55,564 nt of DNA from Acidobacteriota bacterium (GTDB taxonomy: Bacteria; Acidobacteriota; Vicinamibacteria; Marinacidobacterales; SMYC01): contig SMYC01000050.1 of assembly GCA_004356105.1 (NCBI GenBank), forward strand, positions 1 to 55,564. The letters are read 5' to 3'. Of the stretch, positions 1 to 7,919 are shown one piece after another. The first letter of the stretch is position 1, and each line of letters begins with the position of its first letter. The notes under the pieces were generated by a model, which was given only the letters and a program-made list of their open reading frames with translations, was not told where the DNA came from and did not search any database. The translations under genes and the position numbers were made by a program.

Positions 1-108
1 GAACGGTTGGAGCGCGTGGTGGCGCCCGAACGGTTGGAGCGCGTGGTGGTGCCCGAACGGTTGGAGCGCGTGGTGGTGCCCGAGCGGTTGGAGCGTGTGG
101 CAGTAGCT
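1..108. repeat. 27-bp tandem repeat inside the FecR gene tail
   Basis: Four consecutive 27-base units start at 1, 28, 55 and 82. The first three differ at one base and the fourth has drifted. Read on the minus strand each unit gives the nonapeptide RSNRSGTTT or a variant. The array probably continues beyond the left edge. Confidence 0.9.
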
Positions 109-1925
109 GAGCTCGGCGTGCGAAATGTGCGGGTGGGCGTTGCACGCTCGGTGCGGTTACGCGATCGATTCGCGGGACGACTGCCCGTTGTGGTGGGTGT
201 GCGAAATGTGCGGGGTGTCGTGACGCGCTCGGACCGGTTCCTCGAGCGGGTGGTAGGCTGAGTGGTCGCTGCCGCCGGCATGCGCGGGGTGCGGGTAGAT
301 GTTGCCCGCCCGGTGCGGTTTCCAGATCGACTACCCGTCGCGTTGGGGGTGCGAAAAGTGCGTGTCGTCGTTCGGCTCTCGGTGCGCTCTTGCGACCCAC
401 TTCTAGTGATCGCCCTCAGGGTTGTGCTCGAGGGCCCGCGCCTCGTCGTCGTGCCCGAGCGGCCCGCGCTCAATCTTCTAGCCGCGGCGCGCTCGGTGGT
501 GTTGCTGCGCCGGATCACTTTCGTGTCCGCTCGGCCGACGAGCTCCTGCGCCCGCTGCAAGCTTGTCCCGGGCGAAGCGGTCCGGGCTCGTGCGCTCGGC
601 GTTCGCGCTGCACGGAGGATTACACCTCGAGACCGTCCCAGGTTTCCCTGAGCACTCCCACGCGCGTCGAGCGCGTGAGGCGTCAAGTTACGATCCAAGA
701 CGGAGGCATTGGTGTGGAGTGCGGCGGCGCTCGACGTCGCGCGAACTTGGTCCACGCGCAGCCGGGCCTGTCGCCCGCGGCGTCCGAAGTTCTTCGTGTG
801 TGAGAAGTTCCATCCGGCACCATCGTCGTAGATGTGGCGCGGAACGGCTTTGCCGCCACGGTGACGGGCGCCACGGTTGCGGCCGTTATAGCCGTAATGG
901 TTGTACCCGTGGTGGAGGGAGGCGTAAGAAAAAACAGGCCCGCCGTAATAGCCGAGTGGGCTCCAGCCGACCCAGGAGGATCCGATGGCGAAGGAGACCC
1001 AAGCTGGTCCCCAATGGTGGCCGGGAACCCAATGCCATCCGTGGTGATCGTAACCCCAGCGACCGTAGTGATAAGGTGCCCAGCCCCATGGCTCGTAGGA
1101 GATCCACGTATAGCCGTAATTCGTGTAGCCCCAACGGCCGTTACGGTAAGGCGCCCACCCGACGCTCACGCTCGGGTACCAGGCGTAGCCTTGCTCTTCG
1201 TTCTCTCGCCACTCGCCGTGCTCGCTCAGCTCGTCGACATAGTGATGGACCTCTTCGGGAACTTCGGCTAGCGGTACTTCGCGTCGTCGAGGTTCGTAGA
1301 GATCCCTCTCTGCGCTCCACCGGTCAAATGCGTCGCCGCTCGCCGCGTCGAAGGCCAACGGCGTAGATGGGGACAGCGGTTCTTGGTACGCCTCGACAAA
1401 GCTTTGCTCGCCTGCGCCGACGAGGACGGAGCCTTCGGTGCTCGCGAGCTCCGCGCGGCCTTGTAGAACGGACAGCGTCACGGTCGTGCCGTCGCGCACA
1501 TCGATGCGATAGACACCTTCGATTTGTGGATACACACTTCCGGCGGGGGAGTCGATACGAGGCTTTGCGCTGCTGGCGCCGAGTTTCAGGATGGCGCTTC
1601 CGCTCCACAGCAAGATGTTGGGCTCGCCATCGAAAGCGACGAAGTCGACTTTCGTGCTTTCATCGAGGCGAAGGACCGTACCGTCGGCGAAACGGACAGC
1701 GACACGCGAGCTCGCATGTGTCCAGAGCCGATCTCCCGGAAGTATGGGAACGTTGATGGCTCCGGGCTCGGGCTCGGGCTCCGTCGCTCGTTGCAGCGTG
1801 ACGTCTCCGTCGACGTAGTGAATATAGGCGTTCTCGTAAGAATACTCCTGAGCGACGCTCGTGACCGGCAGGGCGGCTAGCCCTAGCAGTGTACAAATAC
1901 CGAGAACAGATGCTTTCCTCATCAT
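1..1925 (-). CDS. FecR-domain / DUF6600-like secreted protein, partial (3' end beyond window)
   Basis: The minus-strand frame opening at ATG-ATG (1925/1922), about 8 bases after an AGGAGG ribosome site, stays open to base 1, so at least 641 residues are encoded and the stop lies outside. It starts with a signal peptide (MMRKASVLGICTLLGLAALP, then SVAQ). A FecR-like beta domain follows at roughly residues 30-130 (VDGDVTLQRA, PGDRLWTHASSRVAVRFADG). Around residues 225-330 is a Tyr/Trp/Gly-rich DUF6600-like block (WAPYRNGRWGY, GWAPYHYGRWGYDHHGW, HWVPGHHWGPAWV). The last 240 visible residues are a basic Arg/Ser/Thr tail that ends in exact nonapeptide repeats (RSNRSGTTT). FecR domains of this group are secreted or periplasmic and the ligand is unknown. 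It diverges from dnaK. No function can be assigned beyond an exported, possibly envelope-bound protein. Confidence 0.85.
   Translation of the reverse strand, partial: MMRKASVLGICTLLGLAALPVTSVAQEYSYENAYIHYVDGDVTLQRATEPEPEPGAINVPILPGDRLWTHASSRVAVRFADGTVLRLDESTKVDFVAFDGEPNILLWSGSAILKLGASSAKPRIDSPAGSVYPQIEGVYRIDVRDGTTVTLSVLQGRAELASTEGSVLVGAGEQSFVEAYQEPLSPSTPLAFDAASGDAFDRWSAERDLYEPRRREVPLAEVPEEVHHYVDELSEHGEWRENEEQGYAWYPSVSVGWAPYRNGRWGYTNYGYTWISYEPWGWAPYHYGRWGYDHHGWHWVPGHHWGPAWVSFAIGSSWVGWSPLGYYGGPVFSYASLHHGYNHYGYNGRNRGARHRGGKAVPRHIYDDGAGWNFSHTKNFGRRGRQARLRVDQVRATSSAAALHTNASVLDRNLTPHALDARGSAQGNLGRSRGVILRAARTPSARARTASPGTSLQRAQELVGRADTKVIRRSNTTERAAARRLSAGRSGTTTRRGPSSTTLRAITRSGSQERTESRTTTRTFRTPNATGSRSGNRTGRATSTRTPRMPAAATTQPTTRSRNRSERVTTPRTFRTPTTTGSRPANRSRNRTERATPTRTFRTPSSATATRSNRSGTTTRSNRSGTTTRSNRSGATTRSNR
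118..390. repeat. Degenerate ~80-bp repeats encoding the RTFRTP-rich tail
   Basis: The string GTGCGAAA(A/T)GTGCG recurs near 118, 199 and 350, and a diverged copy lies near 278, each followed by similar GC-rich sequence. On the minus strand this encodes Arg/Thr/Pro-rich peptides such as RTFRTP. It lies directly upstream, in coding sense, of the exact 27-bp array. Confidence 0.6.
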
Positions 1926-2125
1926 CTCCCGATCCTCCTGAGAATGAACGGACGCGCGACACGCCCAATCATCCCAGTTGCAACCTCTATACCACGGAGC
2001 GGTCCGCGCGAGCAAATGGTAGAAAGAGTTAGAAACAAAGAGGTTGCACGAGACAATACTCATGGTCGAAATGTGATCGAGGTCACCATTCGGGGACAAT
2101 GTTGTCTTCGTTTCGAGACAAGAAA

Positions 2126-2155
2126 ATTGACAAATTCGGACTCATATCGTATGGT
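2126..2155 (+). promoter_or_regulatory. dnaK promoter with HAIR-like HspR operator
   Basis: A sigma-70 type promoter is visible: TTGACA at 2127-2132, a 17-base spacer and TATGGT at 2150-2155. The -35 box sits inside an imperfect inverted repeat, ATTGACA at 2126-2132 and ACTCATA at 2140-2146, separated by exactly 7 bases. This matches the HspR HAIR operator (CTTGAGT-N7-ACTCAAG) at 9 of 14 positions with the right spacing. Because hspR lies in this operon, autorepression is the natural reading. No CIRCE element is present. Confidence 0.6.
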
Positions 2156-2169
2156 TTTGTTTGACTAAA

Positions 2170-2197
2170 TCTCTGTCAGAATCCAGAGAAACAGAGA
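2170..2197 (+). promoter_or_regulatory. Inverted repeat in dnaK leader next to ribosome site
   Basis: TCTCTGT at 2170-2176 can pair with ACAGAGA at 2191-2197, leaving a 14-base loop. The right arm touches the AAGGAG ribosome site (2197-2202), 5 bases before ATG 2208. A temperature-sensitive or stabilising leader structure is possible but not shown. Confidence 0.35.
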
Positions 2198-2207
2198 AGG
2201 AGCACCC

Positions 2208-4106
2208 ATGACCAAAATCATCGGGATCGACTTGGGAACCACCAATTCGGTCGTGGCCGTTATGGAAGGTGGGAACCCAGCGGTCATCACGAATCCCGAG
2301 GGCGGTCGCACGACGCCTTCCGTCGTGGCTTTCGCAAAAGGCAACGAACGGCTCGTAGGACAAGTCGCCAAGCGGCAAGCGATCACAAACCCCGAGAACA
2401 CGATTTTCTCGATCAAGCGTTTCATGGGGCGGCGTTTCGACGAAGTCTCGGAAGAAATGCAAATGGTCCCCTACAAGGTCGTCCAGCAAGAAAATGGCGA
2501 CGTTCGGGTGGATATCAAAGGGCACCAATACTCGCCGCCCGAAATCTCCGCGATGGTGCTCCAAAAGCTCAAATCCGCTGCCGAGGATTATCTCGGCGAA
2601 AAGGTCGAACAAGCCGTGATCACCGTTCCGGCGCACTTCAATGACAGCCAACGCCAGGCGACTAAAGACGCTGGCGAGATCGCAGGCCTCCAAGTCATGC
2701 GGCTCGTCAACGAGCCTACGGCGGCGGCGCTTGCCTACGGTCTCGACAAGAAGAAAGACGAGAAGATCGCCGTGTTCGATTTCGGCGGCGGCACCTTCGA
2801 CATCTCGATCCTCGAAGTGGGAGAAGGCGTCGTGGAAGTCAAGTCCACCAACGGAGACACCCATCTTGGTGGCGACAACATCGATCAGAGGATCATCGAT
2901 TGGCTCATCGATGAGTTCTCGGCCTCGGATGGCGTGGACCTTTCGAAAGACCGGATGGCGCTTCAGCGTCTCAAGGAAGCCGCGGAAAAAGCGAAGATCG
3001 AGCTTTCCTCGACGATGGAGACCGAGATCAATCTTCCGTTCATCACGGCTGATTCCAGCGGACCCAAACATCTCTCGGCACGTCTGACGCGCTCAAAGCT
3101 CGAGCAGCTGATCGATGACCTCATTCAAAAGACCGTCGCGCCTTGCAAGCAGGCGATTGAGGATGCCGGAATCAAGCCTTCGGAGATCGACGAGGTGGTG
3201 CTCGTCGGCGGCTCGACCCGAATCCCAAAGGTTCAAGAGATCGTGCAGGAGCTTTTCGGCAAAGAGCCCCACAAGGGCGTCAATCCCGATGAGGTCGTTG
3301 CTCTCGGCGCCGCTGTGCAAGCAGGCGTTCTCGGAGGCGAGGTCAAAGACCTTTTGCTCCTTGACGTGACGCCGCTTTCTCTCGGGATCGAGACCCTCGG
3401 CAACTTGTTCACAAAGCTCATCGAGCGCAACACGACCATTCCCCACAAGAAAAGCGAAGTGTTCTCGACCGCGGCCGACAACCAAACCCAGGTCGAAGTT
3501 CACGTCCTGCAGGGTGAGCGATCGATGTCGGCGGACAACCGCACACTCGGAAGATTCCATCTCGTGGGTTTGCCCCCGGCGGTGCGCGGCGTGCCGCAAA
3601 TCGAAGTCACGTTCGATATCGATGCAAACGGAATTTTGAACGTTTCTGCAAAAGATATGGCGACAGGCAAGCAGACGGCGATCACGATCACCGCCTCGAG
3701 CGGGCTCAGCGACCAAGAAATCGACCAGATGCGCAAGACCGCGGAGCTCAATGCCGGGGACGACAAGAAACGTCGTGAGGAAGTCGAGGAGAAGAACGAG
3801 ACTGACAACCTCATCTATCAGACCGAGAAACTTCTGAACGAGCATCGGGAGAAGATCCCGGAAACGGACGCCAAGCAGATCGAGGCAGCGCTCGAGGATG
3901 CCCGCAAAGCGCTCAAAGAAACGGAAGTCCAAGGGATTCGCAACGCGCGGGAGGTGCTCCAAAAAGCGAGCTACCGGCTTGCCGAGTTCATGTACCAAAA
4001 AACCGACGAGAGCGGCGCCGACGCGTCGCAAGCCGCCCAGGGGTCCGCGTCGGACGGCGAGGATGTCATCGACGTCGAGATCGTGGATTCGGACGAAAAG
4101 AAATAG
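2208..4106 (+). CDS. dnaK: Molecular chaperone DnaK (Hsp70)
   Basis: Cytosolic Hsp70 chaperone of 632 residues, the usual length for the family. The nucleotide-binding domain shows the phosphate-1 motif [10 protein letters not shown] (residues 5-14), the phosphate-2 motif DFGGGTFD (191-198) and the [12 protein letters not shown] signature (167-178). The substrate-binding domain follows, and the C-terminus ends in the acidic [14 protein letters not shown]-type tail that recruits co-chaperones. AAGGAG stands 5 bases before the ATG. dnaJ begins 12 bases downstream. First gene of the dnaK-dnaJ-hspR-ATPase operon. A grpE gene, often placed here, is missing from the window. Confidence 0.98.
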   Translation: MTKIIGIDLGTTNSVVAVMEGGNPAVITNPEGGRTTPSVVAFAKGNERLVGQVAKRQAITNPENTIFSIKRFMGRRFDEVSEEMQMVPYKVVQQENGDVRVDIKGHQYSPPEISAMVLQKLKSAAEDYLGEKVEQAVITVPAHFNDSQRQATKDAGEIAGLQVMRLVNEPTAAALAYGLDKKKDEKIAVFDFGGGTFDISILEVGEGVVEVKSTNGDTHLGGDNIDQRIIDWLIDEFSASDGVDLSKDRMALQRLKEAAEKAKIELSSTMETEINLPFITADSSGPKHLSARLTRSKLEQLIDDLIQKTVAPCKQAIEDAGIKPSEIDEVVLVGGSTRIPKVQEIVQELFGKEPHKGVNPDEVVALGAAVQAGVLGGEVKDLLLLDVTPLSLGIETLGNLFTKLIERNTTIPHKKSEVFSTAADNQTQVEVHVLQGERSMSADNRTLGRFHLVGLPPAVRGVPQIEVTFDIDANGILNVSAKDMATGKQTAITITASSGLSDQEIDQMRKTAELNAGDDKKRREEVEEKNETDNLIYQTEKLLNEHREKIPETDAKQIEAALEDARKALKETEVQGIRNAREVLQKASYRLAEFMYQKTDESGADASQAAQGSASDGEDVIDVEIVDSDEKK

Positions 4107-4118
4107 GTAGAGACGAAC

Positions 4119-5237
4119 ATGGCCCGGAACGACTATTACGTGCTTCTCGGTGTGGCGGCGACCGCCTCGAGAACACAAATCCGTCGCGCGTTCCGGAAGC
4201 TCGCACGCAAGTACCACCCCGATATCAATCCTGGAGACAATGTCGCAGCGGTCCACTACCAGCGAATCGCGGAGGCGTTCGAAGTTCTCGTTGACCCGGA
4301 ACGCCGCGAGCGCTACGACAGTATCGGGGCGGAGCCCGAGGCGCCGCCGCAAACGGAGCCCGCCCGCTACGGTTTCGAGGGGTTCGATTTCTCGCTCGAA
4401 GAACGTCGGGAAGTAGACATCTTTCCAGACTTGTTCCGCCGACCGGCTGCGAGCTCCGATAGTCATCGCCTGGATGGAGAGGACATTCACCACCGCTTGA
4501 GTATCTCTTTCAAGGAATCTCTCCGCGGGCTCGAGAGTCGTTTTCGCGTGGGGCGGCAAGTTTCGTGCGAGACCTGCGAAGGTTTCGGGGACATTCCCGC
4601 CAGTCAGCCGCGGCCCTGCACGGCTTGCGGCGGGCGCGGCCGTACTACACAAACGCGGGGGTTCATGCTCTTCGCCAAGCCCTGCGAAAAGTGCCGAGGC
4701 GCGGGCATGGTTGAGCGCGAGCGGTGCCCCGATTGCGCCGGTGGCGGACGGGCCACCGAAGAGCAGACGATCTCGGTGGCGATCCCGGCCGGCGTCTCGG
4801 ATGGAGACAAAATTTCTGTTCCGGGAATGGGCAATCAAGGAAGGGGCGCGGGCCGTCCCGGAGATCTCTACATCCATATTCAAGTCCAGCCAGACACTTT
4901 GTTCTCGCGCAAAGGGGACAATTTGTTTTGCACCGTGCCGGTCTCGTTCACCGAGGCGGCGCTCGGTGCGAAGCTCGATGTGCCGACCCCGGATGGCGAA
5001 GTCACGTTGCGCGTGCCGGCGGGAGTGCAGTCGGGACAGAAGCTGAAGCTATCCGGACGCGGTGCACCTTCGCGTCGAAGCGCCGGGGGTCGCGGTGACC
5101 TGTTTGTGGTTGTTCAGGTCGTGACCCCGACGGTCTACGACGATCGCTCTCGTGAGCTCTTGCGCGAGCTCGACCGGTTGAACCCGATGGAAGCCCGCGA
5201 GTCGCTCCGCATGAGTAGGGAAGGAGCCCGGACGTGA
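4119..5237 (+). CDS. dnaJ: Chaperone protein DnaJ (zinc-finger type I J-protein)
   Basis: Co-chaperone that stimulates DnaK ATPase and delivers unfolded clients. The 372-residue product has an N-terminal J domain with the HPD triad at 33-35, then a short linker poor in the classical Gly/Phe repeats (residues 70-115). Four CxxCxGxG zinc motifs start at C150, C167, C189 and C203, followed by the C-terminal beta-sandwich substrate domains. The ATG is 12 bases after dnaK and its stop overlaps the next GTG by 4 bases (GTGA), so translation of hspR is likely coupled. The reduced G/F linker is the one departure from the textbook protein. A second J-protein without zinc fingers lies at 20835-21830. 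Confidence 0.95.
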   Translation: MARNDYYVLLGVAATASRTQIRRAFRKLARKYHPDINPGDNVAAVHYQRIAEAFEVLVDPERRERYDSIGAEPEAPPQTEPARYGFEGFDFSLEERREVDIFPDLFRRPAASSDSHRLDGEDIHHRLSISFKESLRGLESRFRVGRQVSCETCEGFGDIPASQPRPCTACGGRGRTTQTRGFMLFAKPCEKCRGAGMVERERCPDCAGGGRATEEQTISVAIPAGVSDGDKISVPGMGNQGRGAGRPGDLYIHIQVQPDTLFSRKGDNLFCTVPVSFTEAALGAKLDVPTPDGEVTLRVPAGVQSGQKLKLSGRGAPSRRSAGGRGDLFVVVQVVTPTVYDDRSRELLRELDRLNPMEARESLRMSREGART

Positions 5238-5695
5238 AAAAGTCGGCTACATCGGCGACACCCACGAGAGGGGCAACAGGAGGGGCAACAGGAGGGGCGG
5301 ACGGACCGCGCAATCGCGGCAAGGGCAAGGGCTATTATATGATTAGCGCTGTCGCGGAGACCTACGGCATCCATCCTCAGACGCTGCGGCTCTACGAGCG
5401 TGAGGGGCTTTTGGCCCCGTCGCGCACGGAAGGGAATACGCGTCTATATTCCGAAGAAGATTTGCGTGAGCTCGAGACGATTTTGAATTTGACGCGAGAT
5501 TTGGGCGTCAATCTTGCGGGTGTCGAGATTATCCTCAACATGCGGCAGAAGATGGAAAAGATGCAGGGCGAGATCAGCGAGTTCATCGAATACATTCAAC
5601 GCGAGATGGGGCGGCAAGAGGACGGCTGGAAAGACCGTGTCCAGAATGCTCTCGTGCGCTTGCCTCCACGCGATCTCGTGAAGAAGGACTCTTGA
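5234..5695 (+). CDS. hspR: HspR, MerR-family heat-shock repressor
   Basis: A 153-residue MerR-type regulator. The winged helix-turn-helix begins near residue 36 (MISAVAETYGIHPQTLRLYE) and continues with EREGLLAPSRTEGNTRLYSE, the HspR pattern. A coiled-coil dimerisation helix rich in Met, Lys and Glu lies at about residues 95-130. In Streptomyces and Helicobacter, HspR represses heat-shock genes through HAIR operators and needs DnaK as co-repressor. The GTG start overlaps the dnaJ stop. The first 35 residues are a low-complexity extension made by a 12-bp repeat, so an internal ATG at 5339 with an upstream AAGGG is a plausible alternative start. It probably regulates its own operon and lon. Confidence 0.88.
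   Translation: MKKSATSATPTRGATGGATGGADGPRNRGKGKGYYMISAVAETYGIHPQTLRLYEREGLLAPSRTEGNTRLYSEEDLRELETILNLTRDLGVNLAGVEIILNMRQKMEKMQGEISEFIEYIQREMGRQEDGWKDRVQNALVRLPPRDLVKKDS
5269..5300 (+). repeat. 12-bp tandem repeat in hspR 5' end
   Basis: About 2.7 copies of GAGGGGCAACAG are present (5269-5280, 5281-5292, partial 5293-5300). They encode the GATGGATGGA stretch of the N-terminal extension before the DNA-binding domain. Confidence 0.85.
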
Positions 5696-6477
5696 GCGAG
5701 CCGACCGACTGCCCCGAATGCGCTGGCACTTCCTGGAAGCGTGTCGAGCGCAACGGCGTCGACGCGGTCACCCGCTGCACCTGTTGGGTCGGGGACCGCC
5801 ACGACTCTGCGATGGCGAAAGCCGGTGTCCCCACCCGGTATCGAGAATGCGCGTTCGACGGACGAAGCGGTGGGCGTCCCTTCGACGGATTGAAGCCGAA
5901 CCTCGTACGGGTGATCAAAATCGCGGAGAGTTGGGCGGATCGATTTCCCGATGTCGAGGCGGGGCTCTTGTTCAGCGGGATGCCGGGAGTCGGGAAGACC
6001 CATCTCTCGGTGGCGGTGCTCCGGCGAATTCTACTCGAGCGCGAAATCGCGGCGACGGCGCTTTTTTGCGATTTTCGCTCTTTGCTGCGCGAGATCAAAG
6101 GCTCCTATCATCCGGACACAGCGGCGACGGAGATGGAGGTCTTGAGGCCGGTACTAGAGGCTGAGCCGCTCGTGCTCGACGACCTTGGTGGGGAAAGCCC
6201 GACGCTCTGGGTTCTCGATACGTTCTTCTTCATCCTCAATCAACGCTACAACGAAAAGAAGCTGACCATCATCACGACCAACTACTCCGATAAGCCCACG
6301 AGCACCGGACCGGTTGCTGTCAGCAAAGGATCCGCTCGCATGGGGGCGGCGGAGGCCACGCTTGCGGATCGCATCACCGCCCGGCTGCGATCGCGCCTAT
6401 ACGAAATGTGCCGGGACGTGCGGATCGATGGCGATGACTATCGGCAGATCACGCTGCAGGCTAATTTTCATTCGTGA
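5692..6477 (+). CDS. DnaC/IstB-like AAA+ ATPase with N-terminal Cys motif
   Basis: A 261-residue ATPase of the DnaC helicase-loader class. The N-terminus has a small Cys motif (CPEC at 7-10, CTC at 29-31) that may bind zinc. Walker A is GMPGVGKT (96-103) and Walker B is VLDDL (161-165). TTNYS (about 201-205) looks like sensor 1, and arginine-rich ADRITARLRSRL is the usual arginine-finger region. The TTG start overlaps the hspR stop (TTGA), so it is co-translated with the heat-shock operon. In known relatives this fold loads replicative helicase or serves IS21 transposition. No istA lies nearby, so a host helicase-loader role is more likely. Its link to heat shock is inferred from position only. 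Confidence 0.85.
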   Translation: MSEPTDCPECAGTSWKRVERNGVDAVTRCTCWVGDRHDSAMAKAGVPTRYRECAFDGRSGGRPFDGLKPNLVRVIKIAESWADRFPDVEAGLLFSGMPGVGKTHLSVAVLRRILLEREIAATALFCDFRSLLREIKGSYHPDTAATEMEVLRPVLEAEPLVLDDLGGESPTLWVLDTFFFILNQRYNEKKLTIITTNYSDKPTSTGPVAVSKGSARMGAAEATLADRITARLRSRLYEMCRDVRIDGDDYRQITLQANFHS

Positions 6478-6516
6478 TCAGCATTCGTGATCAGCATTCG
6501 TGATCAAGCATTCGGG
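6469..6516. repeat. 13-bp tandem repeat over the ATPase stop codon
   Basis: CATTCGTGATCAG occurs at 6469-6481 and 6482-6494, then with one extra base at 6495-6508, with a partial fourth copy CATTCGGG. Each unit contains the palindrome TGATCA. The first copy supplies the last codons and the TGA stop of the ATPase gene. Confidence 0.9.
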
Positions 6517-6542
6517 AATATTAGCTTCGCCTTCGCTGGGCT

Positions 6543-7136
6543 TTGAGTCGCCTTTTGCGAGGTCCTGCCGCCTTCACGTTTCCCACCCTGGCTTTCCAAG
6601 AGTTCCTGACCGCTTACGCGCTCCGGGCCGCCGCTCCGGACACCGTCGTCAACTTGATTCAGCCCGCGGACTGGCGCAGATCGACAAGCGATACTGTCCG
6701 TCCATTGAACTTGAGCCGCGGACCGTTTCACGGCGCTTTGCCTTTTTTGTGTGGTCTGAGCAAGGATGGTCCCCATCTGGTCGACGTCGTGGAGAAAGAC
6801 CTTGTGCTCGCCTGCGCTTGTTTTCGCGAAACGCGTCCTTCGACAACGGTGGACCGCAAGTTGCGCGCCGCTTTGGAGCGAAGCGTTCAAAGCACTGATG
6901 CGATGGCGGTGCGTATCGCATGCCCCGGGCTCGAAGCGCGCGCCGACGCGTGGGCGGCGGAGAAGCTCGAGCAGCTCGCCTGCGACCCGGGCCGCGCGCG
7001 TGCCCTCGCCCTCGAAGCGCTCGGGAATCTCCGCTCGGTTCGTAGCGTGCCGGTGCTAGAATCCGCGGTGGAAGCCTCGGATACGCACGTCGCCAACGCA
7101 GCGATGGATGCATTGGCCCGCATCCAAGTGAGCTGA
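6543..7136 (+). CDS. STAND/NACHT NTPase C-terminal fragment (probable gene remnant)
   Basis: A 197-residue reading frame with a weak TTG start and an in-frame stop at 6522-6524, so nothing of the frame continues upstream. Residues 11-27 (FTFPTLAFQEFLTAYAL) match the end of the NACHT/STAND module, classically F-x-H-x-T-x-QEF-x-A-AYxL. After it comes the usual short spacer with a GALPFLCGLSKDG-type element. The last 60 residues look like one or two HEAT-type helical repeats (ALALEALGNLRSVRSVPVLE). The P-loop half is absent. A full STAND protein would be several hundred residues longer, so this is most likely the surviving tail of a decayed gene. A small functional HEAT protein cannot be excluded. 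Confidence 0.5.
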   Translation: MSRLLRGPAAFTFPTLAFQEFLTAYALRAAAPDTVVNLIQPADWRRSTSDTVRPLNLSRGPFHGALPFLCGLSKDGPHLVDVVEKDLVLACACFRETRPSTTVDRKLRAALERSVQSTDAMAVRIACPGLEARADAWAAEKLEQLACDPGRARALALEALGNLRSVRSVPVLESAVEASDTHVANAAMDALARIQVS

Positions 7137-7162
7137 GGGCAGAAAGAGGAACCGGAAACGCT

Positions 7163-7879
7163 TCATCCGAGCATCGCTTTTCGCCGCTCGACGACTTCGG
7201 GAGAGAACCAAGTTTCGAGAAATGCCTCACGCGCTGCTTCTTGCGTTTTCTCGATGCGCTCGAACATCGGTGCACGCAAAGCGAGCTTGCTGTGGTGAAA
7301 GGCGTGGCGCGGTTTCGAGCCGAGCTCTTCGGCGCGTGCGGTGGCCGTGGCGAGAAGCTCTTCCGGCGCGACGACATGATGGAGGATCCCGGCCAAGCGT
7401 GCTTCCTCCGGAGAGAGGAGCTTGCCAGAAAGGAGCACTTCCGGGACAAAAGACGGCGTGAGCGTGTGCCGCATGATCTCGAAAGCGCTCGCGGGAAAGG
7501 CTATTCCCAGCGTGACTTCGGAGACCCCGAGCTTGTGGGTCCCGCTCGCGCCAATCCTCAAATCGGCGGCGCAGGCGAGAACGCAGCCGCCCGCTATCGC
7601 GTGGCCGTTGACGGCCGCGACGACGGGTAACGGGAATCGAAGCATCTCGATATTCGCCTCTTCGAAACGCGCGACGAACGACGCCATCCCTTCGCGGGTC
7701 TCGGGAAGTGTTTTGAGGTTCAGGCCGGCCGAGAAGAATCGATCGCAACCTGTCAGGACCACGGCCGTTTTTCCCGTGTCGAGCGCCGAGCGAAGCCCAT
7801 CGGTCAGAGCTTCAAGAAGCGCCTCATCGATGGCGTTCGCGTTCCCGCCGCTCAGTTGGATGGTGTGGACGTTACTCAT
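7163..7879 (-). CDS. Enoyl-CoA hydratase/isomerase family protein
   Basis: Crotonase-fold protein of 238 residues from ATG 7879 (MSNVHTIQLSGG). The frame opens 10 codons earlier, at 7909, but the extra residues are unlike the family. Acyl-CoA and oxyanion-hole elements are visible: FFSAGLNLK and HAIAGGCVLACAADLRIG. The position of the first catalytic Glu of hydratases (GGCE in rat ECH, E144) is Val here, while the second is kept (SEVTLGI). Hydration of enoyl-CoA may therefore be lost in favour of isomerase or another crotonase reaction. It follows rarA on the same strand by about 40 bases and is probably co-transcribed. The substrate is unknown. Confidence 0.85.
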   Translation of the reverse strand: MSNVHTIQLSGGNANAIDEALLEALTDGLRSALDTGKTAVVLTGCDRFFSAGLNLKTLPETREGMASFVARFEEANIEMLRFPLPVVAAVNGHAIAGGCVLACAADLRIGASGTHKLGVSEVTLGIAFPASAFEIMRHTLTPSFVPEVLLSGKLLSPEEARLAGILHHVVAPEELLATATARAEELGSKPRHAFHHSKLALRAPMFERIEKTQEAAREAFLETWFSPEVVERRKAMLG

Positions 7880-7919
7880 TTTCAATCGGGTCAATACAGA
7901 CCAGTACAAAGAAGATATG

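Noticed and set aside
7-1366. Several long plus-strand frames, Arg- and Val-rich, in the first 1.4 kb
   Set aside because: They are antisense shadows of the FecR/DUF6600 gene; their repeats are read-through of its low-complexity tail, and none has a ribosome site or a recognisable domain.
2161-2189. Second possible dnaK promoter starting at TTGACT (2161)
   Set aside because: No acceptable -10 box at 16-18 bases.
1926-2207. CIRCE (HrcA) operator before dnaK
   Set aside because: No TTAGCACTC-N9-GAGTGCTAA-like repeat is present; regulation by HspR fits better.
3093-4883. Long minus-strand frame (596 codons) opposite dnaK/dnaJ
   Set aside because: High-GC codon bias of the opposite-strand dnaK and dnaJ genes keeps this frame open; no family resemblance.
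5692-6477. IstB of an IS21 element
   Set aside because: No istA, no terminal repeats, and the gene is fused by overlap to hspR in a housekeeping operon.
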